Source of the DNA: Oegoconia quadripuncta
Taxonomy: Eukaryota; Arthropoda; Insecta; Lepidoptera; Autostichidae
Direction: 5' to 3'
Length of the DNA: 64,000 nucleotides
Assembly: GCA_949316235.1 (NCBI GenBank)
Contig: OX438748.1
Coordinates: 27,398,836-27,462,835, forward strand
Both the position numbers and the translations under genes were made by a program. The first letter of the stretch is position 1; each line of letters opens with the position of its first letter. A model generated the notes under the pieces. It did no database searches. It was given only the letters and a program-made list of their open reading frames with translations, and was not told the DNA's origin. Of the stretch, positions 32,041-43,422 are shown piece after piece.

Positions 32041-33404
32041 TATACTAATTTACACACATTCATCCAATACACACTCTGTTCAGCAGTTTTTCCGAATGCA
32101 TCACGCATGATGATAACTGATCATAAAATTTTATCGTAGGGCTGGGCACCCACATACACCACTCAAATCACAACATACACTCAAATCATAATACACAAAC
32201 TAGTCAGTAGCAGCCATATTAATTGCACATTTTATTATTGTGATGATCACTAATGGATATCAATATTATGTATGCAGTTGGCAATCAGCAACTACTAATG
32301 TACAGTTGACGCTATAGTACAGGTTTAGGCCCATTTTAGCGTCAATTAATCCCTCGTAACATACTAACATTAGCTTCAGATCTATGTTATTAATTACATA
32401 CATTGTAAAATATTTTTAACAGATTGTACTTTTAAGTAGGGTTTCAGGAAATAAAATAAAATGGTGTATGAAATATTTGAACTGTGAAATGGCATTATTT
32501 AATAATTCGAAAGCGTTCTTGGCAATTTCGTCAAACAGTCAAATATTATTCATTACACGCAGAATATTTTGTTCAAGTTCTTGATTAAGGTATCACAATA
32601 TACCTATCTACTAAGAATAGGTGAATCAATGTCAATTTGTCAAATTAAAAATTATTCGGATTACAAAACAAATATGTGCGTTCCACTGTAATTTCTCTAG
32701 TGTGACCCACATTAGGAGATAATGTAAGATGAAAAAATATATCAAATTCAAATTTAATTGATTTATTCCGTAGAATTAAATTATCAGTAGATTTGTTATG
32801 TGTTATAGCCACCATAACGTACTTATATCGTAATCTACTATTAAAACTCCTTTGCGTATTCGCGCACGCACTTTAGAGTAACAACATTTTTCGTTTAAAG
32901 TTGTGTTACTTGTTATCGAATTACCGAGTTTCTGCAGTGCTCTTAGAAAGTTTTGCGCTTTTGCTTGGTGCTTAAATAGATTAATTCTATTGCTTTGTTC
33001 GTCGGTGCACGTCGAGTTTACAGATTTTTTCTTATTCAAAAACAAATCAAAATACGAATAAGTATGACTGAAAGCGTCCTGTGGATGGATCAATATATGT
33101 ACAGTTGGCATCATAGTAACTTTTTTTTTACTTTATAGGAAAACCAACAGTTTTATTTATACTCCATTATCAAGAAAGATAGCTATATCTGAACAACAGC
33201 CAATTATAGGTTTCCCTATATTCTTAGTACATAATCAATCAATCGTTGAGATAACTAATACAGGGTGAATTTAATCGATCAGTCAAGTACACTTTATTGC
33301 ACAAAAATTCTACAATACACTTCATAAATATAGCTTCAAAAAATTCTAATTGCTCTTATCGCTATTAAGCGATTTCTACTATACAACCTTTGGGTACAGA
33401 AAAA
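32041..33404. other. Unassigned sequence
   Basis: No supported gene. The 103-aa minus frame at 32803-33114 has no recognisable domain. At 33285-33325 AAGTACACTTTATTGCACAA resembles inverse LINE 3' tails with an AATAAAGTG signal. Confidence 0.4.
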
Positions 33405-33545
33405 ATTAGAACGGGATAAAACGGTCCGAAGAAACACTCGTATTAAAATGTCACTAGTGGTCATCCATCTAAGGACTGACTGCGCCAGACCTAACTTAAC
33501 TTCGCTAATCGAAAACAAATAGCGAATGCGACTATGCCACGTGTG
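33405..33545 (-). repeat. 5S rRNA-derived SINE, copy 3
   Basis: Minus strand: GTGGCATAGTCGCATTCGCT, TTTGTTTTCGATTAGCGAAG, TTAAGTTAGGTCTGGCGCAG, TCAGTCCTTAGATGGATGAC, CACTAGTGACATTTTAATAC. Box A and box C of 5S are degenerate but aligned, and the non-5S extension matches copies 1 and 2. Confidence 0.7.
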
Positions 33546-33884
33546 TTTCGACTTTGCACCACTAATAATACTATTCTGTCTATTTAGGAATCGATTAGAC
33601 CTTATTTGCCTTAGAACGAGCCTCGTTTTATGGTCAATTAATGAAACAATAAAAGCTGACAATTTTATTGTTAATATTATTATTATTTTCGACGAATAAA
33701 TTTTTAGCTTTAACAGAATTTAAGAATTTCAACACAATTTAATGCAATACAATTTTACAATTTTATTACAATTTCCCAATGCTATTTCAATCATAAATAA
33801 TTTATGATAATGATGATAATTATGATAATAATTATAGTATAGTAAATGTAAGTAATAGGAATATAACGATTTAATTTGCACTCA
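33546..33884. other. Unassigned AT-rich sequence
   Basis: Nothing recognised; ATGATAAT runs near 33800-33835. Confidence 0.35.
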
Positions 33885-34140
33885 TCATAATCTGCTGGGA
33901 TATAGGCCTTCCCTCGTATATGAGGGATTATGGGCCATAGTCCACCACGCTGGCCAAATGCGGGTTGGGCACTTCACATGCCTTAGAATTTTTATTTCTC
34001 AGGCACGCAAAACGATGTTACCTTCACCGTTTAAGAGCAGTCAGATAAATGGACATAAGTAATTCAATTAAATTTAAAAACTCAATCCTAAATTGGGAGA
34101 CCGCGTCTAAACCGTTGAGCCACCGACGCTAATTTGAACT
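33885..34140 (-). repeat. SINE E (tRNA-type head, RTE-like tail), degenerate
   Basis: Minus strand. Tail CATCATAATCTGCTGGGATA, AGTCCACCACGCTGGCCAAA, TGCGGGTTGGGCACTTCACA, TTTTTATTTCTCAGGCACGC, ACGATGTTACCTTCACCGTT, then GGGAGACCGCGTCTAAACCG and TTGAGCCACCGACGCT at the head. A widespread lepidopteran SINE; the B box is eroded. Confidence 0.75.
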
Positions 34141-34527
34141 AATTTAATTTGATTTAATAGATATTGTTATCCGACAATAAATGATTTATTATTATTATAA
34201 AAAAAACTGAACTCATGCCAGTGATCGCATGTTTCAAAAACACGATTCCTTCCTCGATAGAAAAAAAATCAAAGTTACGTCTGAAAGTATAAATGAATGG
34301 CTGACATTACGTAAATATTTTAGGGAGAATCATTAAACTTTGAGTGATAATTAAACCAAATATGAGCTAGTGATTACATGTTTTATATTTTAGAAATATA
34401 CATTAGAATTGGATTAAAAAGGAAATAAGTACCTAAGTTTTGAGAAACAGAATGAGCAGTATAGACAAATAGTTATGTACGCGATGCAGTAAAATGGAAT
34501 GATCTTGAGTTCACGAGAATCAGAGGC
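34141..34527. other. Unassigned sequence
   Basis: Nothing recognised. Confidence 0.35.
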
Positions 34528-34821
34528 CTGGAGCCTTCTCACACACTCGAGATATATTAATGTCGATAGACATTAATAGGTTTCCACTTTTACACACGCA
34601 TATAAGTGTGAAAGAGATAGACATGCCTATGTCTATCGATAGACAAATGTCGATAGACTTTCCGTTCTGGACCCCTATTCTCGCACACTCGACATTTCAA
34701 TGTCGAACGACATCAATAGGTTTGTCACTTTTACACACGTATATAAGTGTGAAAGAGATAGACATGCAAATGTCTATCGATACACAAATGTCGAGTGTGC
34801 GAGAATAGGGGTCCAGGACGA
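34528..34821. mobile_element. Tandem pair of short TIR elements
   Basis: Copy 2 (34667-34816, 150 bp) has perfect 31-bp TIRs, 34667-34697 (CTGGACCCCTATTCTCGCAC..) and 34786-34816. Copy 1 (34528-34666) is a diverged head-to-tail version starting CTGGAGCCTTCTCACACACT. Both share TTTTACACACG, ATATAAGTGTGAAAGAGATA, GACATG and TGTCTATCGATA. ACTTTCCGTT lies at 34657-34666 and again at 34822-34831, a possible 10-bp duplication around copy 2. Non-coding; superfamily unknown. Confidence 0.8.
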
Positions 34822-35742
34822 ACTTTCCGTTGAAAATTATTTATCAAGCAACAAAAAGTCCCCTTATAAGTCCACATTGTGAGGGTATGGAACCATACAC
34901 TGCGAGTGGCCCGACACGCACTTGGCAGGCTTTTAGTATGTCTAGGAAATAGAACGCAGAAGCTAGCCAGCCAATTTGTTTGAATCTCTTAAAGAAAGTA
35001 CTCCAAGTGTAATATATCGCTTCTGTACTGACTTCAACTAAAAGTATACAATCAAACGCAAACCTTGGAAAATTTCTAAACAAACATTACCAACTTAAAC
35101 ACCTGGCTGTAAATGCATACGACCTATACGCTCGCTCCTGTTTACACAAGTACTTACCGACCTGTTTTCTTTCGTAATATGAGCCTGGGAGATGTACAAT
35201 TCAGGTGTGCTTGAACTCTGAACATGGGGCAAGGTAAGTAATTCTACGCTTTGTTGGCTTCAAGGAGTTTAGCGCTTAGTACAGTTTAAATTGCTATTTT
35301 AAGGTTTCATTATTATACGTATACATTTATACCTGCCTTTTCAATGTGACCAATATTAGGTTTCATTTCACTTCACTTTTTTTATTTAATGGCAACTACT
35401 ACTTTGTAGTAATCCTGCCAAAAACTGGTGTTTGAAGAGGCAAGTGTTTGAGCCGGTATTTCCAGTCACGTTGCGTATCTAGAACATACGAAACAACACA
35501 AAGACGATCACAATTTTGTTAGTAGGTCATAATTTTATATTGTTAATTGAAATAAACTTTGATAAGGTGGGAATAGTACATGCATGTGTAAGGAGGGATT
35601 TAAATGTTATAGGGCGAGGGAATTTGGTGGGGGAAAGGACATCATAAATATTAGGTTTCTTTGATAACTTTACATCATATTGCCAGTTTCATTTCGTTGA
35701 CATTCAAAGAGATGGAGTGATGTTTATAGAGCTCTTAAAGAA
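34822..35742. other. Unassigned sequence
   Basis: No supported gene. The minus frame at 34844-35083 is unremarkable. Confidence 0.4.
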
Positions 35743-35960
35743 ATGAAATGAAACCATTTATTCATGTAGGCAATACAATATGCACTTATGAACGTCATTT
35801 GTTTTTTAAACTACCACTAGCTCGGAACGCGACCACTAGTGAGAAGGGATAGCGAAAAACCTGTGTATTATTTTACTCTTTGCGAGAAACTCAGAGGGTT
35901 TGAGTATTCGGACCTTAGGGCTTGTATTAGATAGAATAATAGCGGAGGGTACTCAAGTCG
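35743..35960 (-). repeat. LINE 3' end, unassigned family
   Basis: Minus strand: AATGAAATGAAACCATTTAT at the tail, then TCATGTAGGCAATACAATAT, CTACCACTAGCTCGGAACGC and GCGAGAAACTCAGAGGGTTT. The layout (simple tail, AAGAAACTC.GG block) parallels the LINE D 3' UTR and other lepidopteran LINE ends. Confidence 0.5.
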
Positions 35961-37000
35961 ACAATTTTTTTATCTGTGACATCCCCGCCACCTGTGATCC
36001 GATTTGGTTACTTTTTTTTATAAAAGGGTTATACCCTTAGGATGGTCCCAAATACAACACATATTATACATAAAACAATCTTTTACTGTCACTTAGTTAA
36101 TACCAGTGAGTAAAGACATTTTTGTCGAAATAAAAAACTTTTTAATTTATCTGTATATATGGTCGTTAAAAAAGTATTGTATACAAATGTGTTATATATA
36201 ACACATAACTTTGCAATTTATTTAACTACTCTAACTTTGCTTTATCAAGAAATCTTTATTAGTTTTTGACTTTGTTTATGGGTTCAATTAATTAATTAAG
36301 GAATTCTGATATACAATCTGCTTATGAGTAAAGAAGTACACTGTTCCCTAGAATATGTTTACAATAGATACGTACCTAGGTACTTAAAACTTCAGCAGCA
36401 GACGATGTGATAAAAGGTGCCAAGTTCAGCTTTGTGCTGTTGTCACATAAGTCATACTAGCGCTGATTTTCAACTGGGTCCTCTATTTAATTAAAGATTA
36501 TTAGTATCCAGTTCAGTTAGCTATCGTCCCCCAACAAGCATTAACATTATTTTAGGTATAAATGTAATACTATGTAAAGGAAATAAACAAAGGGATACAT
36601 TATTTTCTGGACAGAAGAGCCTTACACTCAATTTCATCAGACCTTTGCCACACAAAACTGCCCATTTCTACAGACAATTCAATCTTTCAATTACAGATAA
36701 CAATACCAATGTAATATAATGCTAAATCTATTTCAAAAGGATAACTTGGATCGGCCATAAAATCATATCCGGCTATAAAATGTGATACAAAATTGGTACA
36801 ATCTTGTTTGTAATAAATAACATATAATGTTTTGGTATCTAGGCTTCCTCAGACGTCAAATCACAGCACATTAGTTTTTTTATCACCTTATATGATAAAT
36901 TTACCAATCGATTCTGTACTAATTTATAATAAACGCTGTGGTTTTCCACATGAAAAATTAATTAATACCACCCGTCACTTGTCTCATGGATGTTTTACCC
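35961..37000. other. Unassigned sequence
   Basis: No supported gene or repeat. Confidence 0.4.
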
Positions 37001-37342
37001 ATGAAATTGGCGTTTTGTATGAAGAATTTCATTAAGACTGTTTTCACCATACAAACATTTTTGATTTTGTTTTGGGAACGGCAAATCCAAATTTAGCTAA
37101 ACTTTGTGTGTATTATCGGATAACATTAAGTTAAGTATAGGCAGTGTTAATTTTTAAAAGTAATCGCTTTATAAAAGTTTCAGCGAATCTAAGAAATGAT
37201 TATGGGAAGCACATGAAAAGAGCTCTTTTCAATTTTTTTTTATTATATGATTTAGCCCAGAAATTAAAAAATATTTCATGTGAAACCTTGAAATAATATT
37301 CCATTTTCCAAATAAAAAACAAATTTGGATATTGCTTTGAAA
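37001..37342 (-). repeat. Dispersed repeat J, copy 2
   Basis: Reverse complement of 22400-22730 along its full length, diverged at scattered positions with small indels. Separated by about 14 kb in opposite orientation. Confidence 0.8.
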
Positions 37343-37383
37343 ATCGCAGGAATTGGTACATATGACGAAACGTTAACAAAAAA

Positions 37384-37640
37384 TATCCTTGGACATATAC
37401 AGACAGCGTCATTTAGTTCCACACTAAGCAACTAGGCTTGTGTTGTGGATACCAGATGGTTGATACACTACACAAATACATTTTTTTTTTGTAAATAAAT
37501 ACATATATAAATGAAAAACATCCATAACTCGAGTACACATGTCCATATTCATCATACAAACATATGCCGCTAGCGGGATTCGAACCCGCGACCTTTTGGT
37601 TTTGCAGCAGAGTTTCTAACCACTACACCAAACAGGTCGT
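37384..37640 (-). repeat. SINE B, near full length
   Basis: Minus strand; ATCCTTGGACATATACAGAC, AGCGTCATTTAGTTCCACAC, CATCCATAACTCGAGTACAC, GGGATTCGAACCCGCGACCT (perfect B box inverse), CTACACCAAACAGGTCG. Confidence 0.87.
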
Positions 37641-38344
37641 CAAATTTAAATATCAATTTAAATATTGAAGGTTGTTTAACCGTTACCTTTTTCATTTCCA
37701 TGCAATGGTTCTGGAATGTAGACGGACGTTCTCTGTAAGTCTGTGCGTCCCTGATTTATGTGGTATGTCTGAGTTTATCTTCAGCGATAACTCTGTTTAT
37801 TACACACGAATTACGTACCAACAACATCCCATGAATACTGGTTATGGATAATTGTCTTTTTCAACAAAATATTGGGCGAATAAATCTGCCAATAAAATGG
37901 AAAATATAGGCAATCTTTACCCGACTGCGGCATAAACAAATCAGGGTTGTGATTTTAGCGGGAATGTTAGTAGGTATTTACACATGTAAGTTGAAACGAT
38001 GAATGTCTGAGGGACGGACTATTCATTCGACGACCACTTGATATAATCTCTGGTCGTGACCGTTCATCGTATTTTAAGAGCTATACAGACGGGAATAAAG
38101 CATGGTGTTGGTGGATTCATTCATACTAAAAATGGTCATTTACCGCTGACACCCGTGTGTATAGGCCTATGCTTGAACGCGTAACTCCTCATCACAGACC
38201 ATCTACCCCTAGACGTATACTGCGAAACATTTGCTTTAAGAAAAATTCTGTGAAATTAAGAAGTAGGGATGATGATTGTGAATGAATATAGGATGAATAT
38301 CATTGATATTTAATCCTATACACTTTTGCTACCATCAATAAACG
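37641..38344. other. Unassigned sequence
   Basis: Nothing recognised. Confidence 0.4.
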
Positions 38345-38555
38345 CTAATGCTATCATTAAACGATCTTATTCCACCGTCCCCTTTCCATCTTCGGACAAC
38401 CAGGCGCGGGGAGAGTTTCCATCCATTGTTGTCAACATACCGAACATCCGCACTATGCGCTTTGCTTCATCATATAAAATGCGTTTTTCCCGACGCTTAC
38501 AACCTTGGGATCTTCAAGTCTAGAGTGAATAGGCATTTACTGGGTGCGCGTGATA
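38345..38555 (+). pseudogene. CR1-like LINE ORF C-terminal fragment
   Basis: Plus frame MLSLNDLIPPSPFHLRTTRR, GESFHPLL, then FPDAYNLGIFKSRVNRHLLG. It is the same ORF end as at 8345 (minus) and 51691 (plus). A fragment of SINE A head (38558-38620) replaces its 3' UTR. Confidence 0.75.
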
Positions 38556-38557
38556 AT

Positions 38558-38620
38558 CGATCGAACCCACGACCACCGAATCGTAAATCCAATGTTGTTT
38601 ACATTGAGCCACGGAGGCGG
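38558..38620 (-). repeat. SINE A head only
   Basis: Minus strand; TCGATCGAACCCACGACC (B box inverse, degenerate), CGAATCGTAAATCCAATGTT, GTTTACATTGAGCCACGGAG, GCGG. The tRNA-like head alone, lacking the body. Confidence 0.8.
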
Positions 38621-39474
38621 ATTATTGACTTATAAACTTGTTGAACATTTCAGAGTACATCCGTATTAGCAAATAGTCATGAAATTTCCATCGGACTTTA
38701 TGCGTACCCACTAACTATAGTTCACTGCGGCCGTGCGTCACAAAAGATCAAATTATTCAGAGAGTGCTCCCGAAAAAGGTTTTTCAAGAGTTTTTTTCAC
38801 ACGTTTTCACACACCTTTTCTATCGGTTGGGAAAAAAAGATTTCCGCACGCAATCGAGCTTCGAAATTCGAATGCTGTGTCAAAATGTAAATTTCTGAAC
38901 AACGCATTTTTTTGGGTACCAAATATTATCGTAGGTACTCCCCAAAGAATAGAGTAACCTTTAGAGTACCTTATATTTAAATATTTATGAAACATAGTAT
39001 CGGGCTTTTTTTTCGATTAAGTTTTTGTTGCCGATAATTGACATTATTTTAAATAAGCTAAATAGTAAAAACCCTCGTGGCGTAGTCCGCTGTTCATTGT
39101 CGACAAGCGCAGTCAGTCTTCATATGGGTAACTAGTGGCATTTTCATATTGATCGTTGCTTTGGAGGGTATGTTAAAGTAAGTTTCAATTATGAAAGTAA
39201 TCCTTAACCCAGGTTGGTTGCCTTCAAAGGCGACTTGAAAACACAGATTATCAGGTGGCCACTATTCCGACACAAATCCACTTGGCTGGCGTGGTGGTTT
39301 ATGGTATCTAGGGAGCCAAGGGTGTACCCTAATAATAAGATGTATGGCTGCCGATCATCATCTCATCATCATCTCATTTTCAAGTCGGCTAATAAAATGT
39401 GGAGCTAAATGTGTATCAAAAATGTTTTAGAACGATAAGGATAGCAATGAGGCAAATAATAGCCTAGCAAAAAT
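38621..39474. other. Unassigned sequence
   Basis: 39206-39360 (GGTTGGTTGCCTTCAAAGGC, GACTTGAAAACACAGATTAT, CAGGTGGCC) has a repeat-like look, but no partner was found in this window. Confidence 0.4.
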
Positions 39475-39822
39475 ATTATAAACACTTATACTAATTATTT
39501 AGTCCCAAACTAGGCAAAGCCTGGTACTAGATATATACATACATAGAAATATACATAAATATTTATATAAACTATATACATTATAGTTTATATAAATATA
39601 ATTCTGTAATTCTATAAATTAAAACATGTATGTATAATGTTTTATTATTTTATGTTTGAATATCACTTTTCAAATTCAAAAGATGTCATTGTAAAAGTGA
39701 GCTAACTTAACGTAATGCTCGTACTCATCACGCAAACATTTTACCCCAACGGGTTTCGAACCCGCATCTGTTGATATCGAGACAGCCAATACACTAATTG
39801 AGCCGGGACAATCGGTCGATCG
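39475..39822 (-). repeat. SINE C, divergent and expanded
   Basis: Minus strand. 3' part AAACACTTATACTAATTATT, TAGTCCCAAACTAGGCAAAG. Head part ACGGGTTTCGAACCCGCATC, TGTTGATATCGAGACAGCC. About 110 bp between, including a perfect fold-back at 39559-39599, are not SINE C. Confidence 0.6.
39559..39599. repeat. Perfect 18-bp hairpin, 5-nt loop
   Basis: 39559-39576 and 39582-39599 are exact inverses around TACAT. The left arm is SINE C sequence (ATATTTATATAAAC); the right arm is its inverted copy. Another short-loop fold-back within a SINE. Confidence 0.8.
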
Positions 39823-39884
39823 ATCAACGACGCATGATTTCCATTTTCTAGAATTTCTTTTCATTTAATTGGGAAACCACACTT

Positions 39885-40010
39885 TTAACCCCCGACGTAT
39901 AACGAAGGGTGTTATGTGTATGATGACGTTCTATGTATCTGCTTGTGTATATCCAGTCCTTGTCCGGATGTATCTCAAATGCGTAGATCTAAAAAGACTA
40001 ATAAAAAATT
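39885..40010 (-). repeat. Repeat O terminal fragment
   Basis: AACCCCCGACGTATAACGAA, GGGTGTTATGTGTATGATGA, TATCCAGTCCTTGTCCGGAT, GTATCTCAAATGCG. The inverse of the end seen at 47210 and 51530. Confidence 0.6.
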
Positions 40011-40621
40011 CACTTATTTTTTTTTGTTTTTCAGTTGAGTTTTCGTCTGTAACTGTATTTTCTTTACTGTTGTCCAATAAAGTGTATTTCTATTGTATTG
40101 TACATTTTTTAAATTTATTGCATAACCCTGCATGTATAGAAAAGTACTTTGCTAATAAAAAGAAGTTATTAACAAATATACTCGTAAGCTAATATCTCTT
40201 TAAGTACACAGAAATACGCTAAAATTAAGCATCAAAGGAACCAGCAACGTCGACAGTTATTGAGGGCTATTGACTGCTTCGTGTATAGAAACTTTTTGTA
40301 TGGCGAATAAAAATGCCAACAAAGCGCCAAAAGGCAACCTTCGCCCTATTTCCGTAGTAATGAAGTATTCATCACCCGCTGCTGCCGAATAATTGGCGGT
40401 GGTATAGGTGTGGGAGGTAGCGATACGATAACGTACTGGGATGGAAGTGCATTCTTGAGAGCGATTTTTTTTTTGTTCAAATGAAAGTTATTAACAAAAA
40501 CATAGTAAATAAATATTTAAGTATTTCAAAACCAAAAAACCCGACAGTATATTTTGTATTCCGTTTATTTGTAAACGCTTTATTGTACCTACTTCATATG
40601 ATATTAATAATAATATAATAA
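40011..40621. other. Unassigned sequence
   Basis: Contains AGTATTTCAAAACCAAAAAA, then CCCGACAGTATATTTTGTAT (40515-40560), a short repeat R also at 51990-52040 and 55634-55695. A GC-balanced stretch at 40250-40460 has no ORF. Confidence 0.4.
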
Positions 40622-40835
40622 TAAATATCCTTGGACATGCACACGATGCAATCTAGTTCCACTTTAATATACTACATAAATACATTTTCTTTTTTTTTGT
40701 AAATATATACTTATTATCCATAACTCAGGTACACATGTCTCTATTCATCATACAAACATATGCCCCTAGCGGGATTAACCCGCGACCTTTTGGTATAGTG
40801 GTCAGAGTTTCTAACCACTACACTAAACAGGCCGT
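40622..40835 (-). repeat. SINE B, partly deleted
   Basis: Minus strand; TATCCTTGGACATGCACACG, AATCTAGTTCCACTTTAATA (internal loss of the CATCTGG part), TCCATAACTCAGGTACACAT, GCGGGATTAACCCGCGACC (B box lost), CTACACTAAACAGGCCG. Confidence 0.82.
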
Positions 40836-41164
40836 CAAATAAATACATTAATAAATTAAATTTTATTTTTAGCGCCCGTGTAGTGTGAAGTGGTTCTCAA
40901 AATGAAAGTGAACTAACTTAGTATGAATTTATTGCGAATTCAAAAAGTATGGAAAATACACAATGGTCGCGGGCGATCGTGCTCGTGGGTAGTTGCATAC
41001 TGACCCCGCCCTATTTAGATCACCTTAAGTCGGGTACTACATAAAATATAAATAAACACCCTCTTTTCGGAATTTACCAATTTCTTTAAATTATATTGAG
41101 CGCATCGCTAGCAGCCCGCATGTTCAATTTATAACCATAAAATATATCTTATCACTCTCTGGGT
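40836..41164. other. Unassigned sequence
   Basis: Nothing recognised. Confidence 0.35.
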
Positions 41165-41300
41165 ACCAAGACGAATGTAACGACACCATGCCTCTTCGAA
41201 ATCGGTCAAGCCGTTTAGTCTGCAGGATGCCCCAAAGGAACGGACATACATACACTCGAAAAACATTACCCTCCTTCCTTGGGCAGTCGGGTAAAAAGGA
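41165..41300 (+). repeat. Dispersed repeat Q, copy 1
   Basis: GTACCAAGACGAATGTAACG, AGGATGCCCCAAAGGAACGG, ACATACATACACTCGAAAAA, CATTACCCTCCTTCCTTGGG, CAGTCGGGTAAAAAGG. It aligns with 52565-52683 and 54745-54800. Class unknown. The overlapping minus 99-aa frame is therefore repeat-derived. Confidence 0.65.
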
Positions 41301-42369
41301 TGGAACATACGTTCATGTTCCAGGTCACTGCTTTGAGGCAGGGTACCGAGAAGAATGGGTAGCCCAATGCAAATTTTTTTACTTTGTTCCCCAGTTTGAA
41401 AGGGATATAGTCGCTTAAAAATTTTCATTGATGGTTATTATATGATAAGTACGGTAGAATTTAGCTTGTAAGGAAATGTGTCTATTACCTCATCATAGCA
41501 TCATTATGCATATCAACGATTCACATTCTTCCTATAGATTAGACCATACGCTACAGAAGCATTTTGAGCCATTAATGAAACGCCAGTCGCAGCTTTTGAT
41601 GGAAGCTAATTATAATGTCAGCTTATTCAGGGCCCTCACTAAATTGATACCTTGTAAAACTAGATATGTTAACAGCCAAGACTCGCTTGTTATCGCGCAT
41701 TACAAATGAAAGAGACTATAACACGGTGGTAATGATATCTGTCAGATCATTAGAGAGGAGGTTTGTATGAACCTCTCTGTCGCGTGTTCCCACGCACAAA
41801 TTCTAAGCGTCAAGTATCTCGGCGCGTAAGTGATAGTTGCGAAAATACCTGCGGTGTTAAAAACGTTTATAGATATTCTTCTACTGGGTGTATTCGTAAT
41901 CTGTGAAAAGCAATAGCTACGGGAATATAATATCTATGGATATAATGAATGAACACTACTACAGCTATAATACATAAAATCAGAAAAATGTTACGAGTTG
42001 TAATATGTAGGTATCCCTGTATCCACGATATAATTGGTATTTTTACGAAAAGTACAGATTTATTTCACGTTTTTCTTAAGAAACGGGTAATTCAATAAAT
42101 TGTTATGAGAATTGGAAGCTCTATGGCAGGTTTCTAAGCCCGTTCTAATAAAAAACAGTAGTTGGAATTCTATGCCTATGCTCCCACCCAAGGTGATATA
42201 AATTATTTTCGCAAATACAGACTAAATATCATAGCTAACGTAATATGGCGCACATTATTGGATGCGGAATTTAATAGAGAACAAGTTCAAACACAGTCCA
42301 AAGGAATTGGAACTCTATAATCATTACTTTTTTTTTTTTTATTTATTACAATTGAGAGTTGAAAGTCGG
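41301..42369. other. Unassigned sequence
   Basis: No supported gene. The 77-aa plus frame at 41476-41709 has no recognisable domain. Confidence 0.4.
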
Positions 42370-42445
42370 GTGTCCGTGGGCACCGTTCGGTGTCCGCGAG
42401 TGTTGTCGGGAATTTTTTTTGGCACCGATTGGTGCCCGCGTCCGT
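42370..42445. other. GC-rich hairpin cluster
   Basis: Two short stems, GGGCACCG/CGGTGTCC (42378-42395) and GGCACC-GATT-GGTGCC (42421-42436), plus three GTCCG units within 76 bp, after a poly(T) run. Unlike its AT-rich surroundings. Unassigned. Confidence 0.4.
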
Positions 42446-42564
42446 CTAAAGGTGAATCACGTTGTCTTTGTGGTGTGATTAAACTCGAAACAGCCAAATG
42501 GGATTCGCCCGGATGGATGTTCTTTATCGTGGAATCAAGTTTCATATTTCTGTAAATAAAATTA

Positions 42565-42815
42565 TTTATATCCCAACTGGGATAGTTAATATTATAAATA
42601 CGAAAGTTTGTGTGTGTGTATTTATAGGGGTTTGTTACCTCTTTTCACTTAAACGGCTGAACCGATTTGGTTGAAGTTTGGTTGGTAGACAGATTAGCAC
42701 CTTAATTTGCATATAAGCTACTTTTTATCTCGGAAAAGTGACTAATAGGTATTATTAGTAAGATTGCTTTGTGAGTTAAATAGTAACGCACTTGGTAGTA
42801 GAAGTTTTTTTCCTA
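42565..42815 (+). repeat. Repeat P-like, copy 3
   Basis: Plus strand: AATACGAAAGTTTGTGTGTG, GTTACCTCTTTTCACTTAAA, CGGCTGAACCGATTTGGTTG, TTTTTATCTCGG, TAACGCACTTGGTAGTAGAA. Directly followed by a second copy in the same orientation. Confidence 0.65.
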
Positions 42816-42939
42816 ATGATGCTGATCACGGTGGTGATCGGCGTATTTGGTAGATAGGCATAAGCAAACTTTTTTCCTAATGATGGTGATGACGGCGGTG
42901 ATGATATCCCAATCCCAACTAATATTATATAAATGCCAT

Positions 42940-43054
<115 letters not shown>

Positions 43055-43195
43055 ATGTATGTATGTATGTTTATTTGTTACCTCTTTACGTCTAAACGAC
43101 TGTAGAGATTTAGTTGGTAGACATATTAGGACCTGGATTAACATAAGTGACTGGTTCCTGTAGGATAGATATGATTATTAGTGGGATTGCTTTTG

Positions 43196-43353
43196 GGTTA
43201 AAAGAGCAACCTCTCGAGTTTCTTGCTTGTTCTTTTCAGGGGAAAATTGCCTTTTGAACAAGCAGTAGCTTTAAAAATGTAAAATCTGACTATTTTAAGT
43301 GTACCCTGTGTACCTACAAAATAAAGCATTTTTAATTTCATTTAATTTGATTT
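43196..43353 (+). repeat. LINE D 3' UTR fragment nested in repeat P
   Basis: AAAAGAGCAACCTCTCGAGT, TTCTTGCTTGTTCTTTTCAG, CCTTTTGAACAAGCAGTAGC, GTGTACCTACAAAATAAAGC, TTTAATTTGATTT tail. Matches 52340-52500. Confidence 0.8.
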
Positions 43354-43422
43354 GGTCTTAGATGACGCATTTGGTAGTAGAACGCTCGACGCGAACGAAG
43401 TCGCGGGTAACAGCTAGTCACT

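Noticed and set aside
41129..41428. 99-aa minus-strand ORF as a possible gene
   Set aside because: Covers dispersed repeat Q, which recurs at 52565 and 54745 without the frame being kept.
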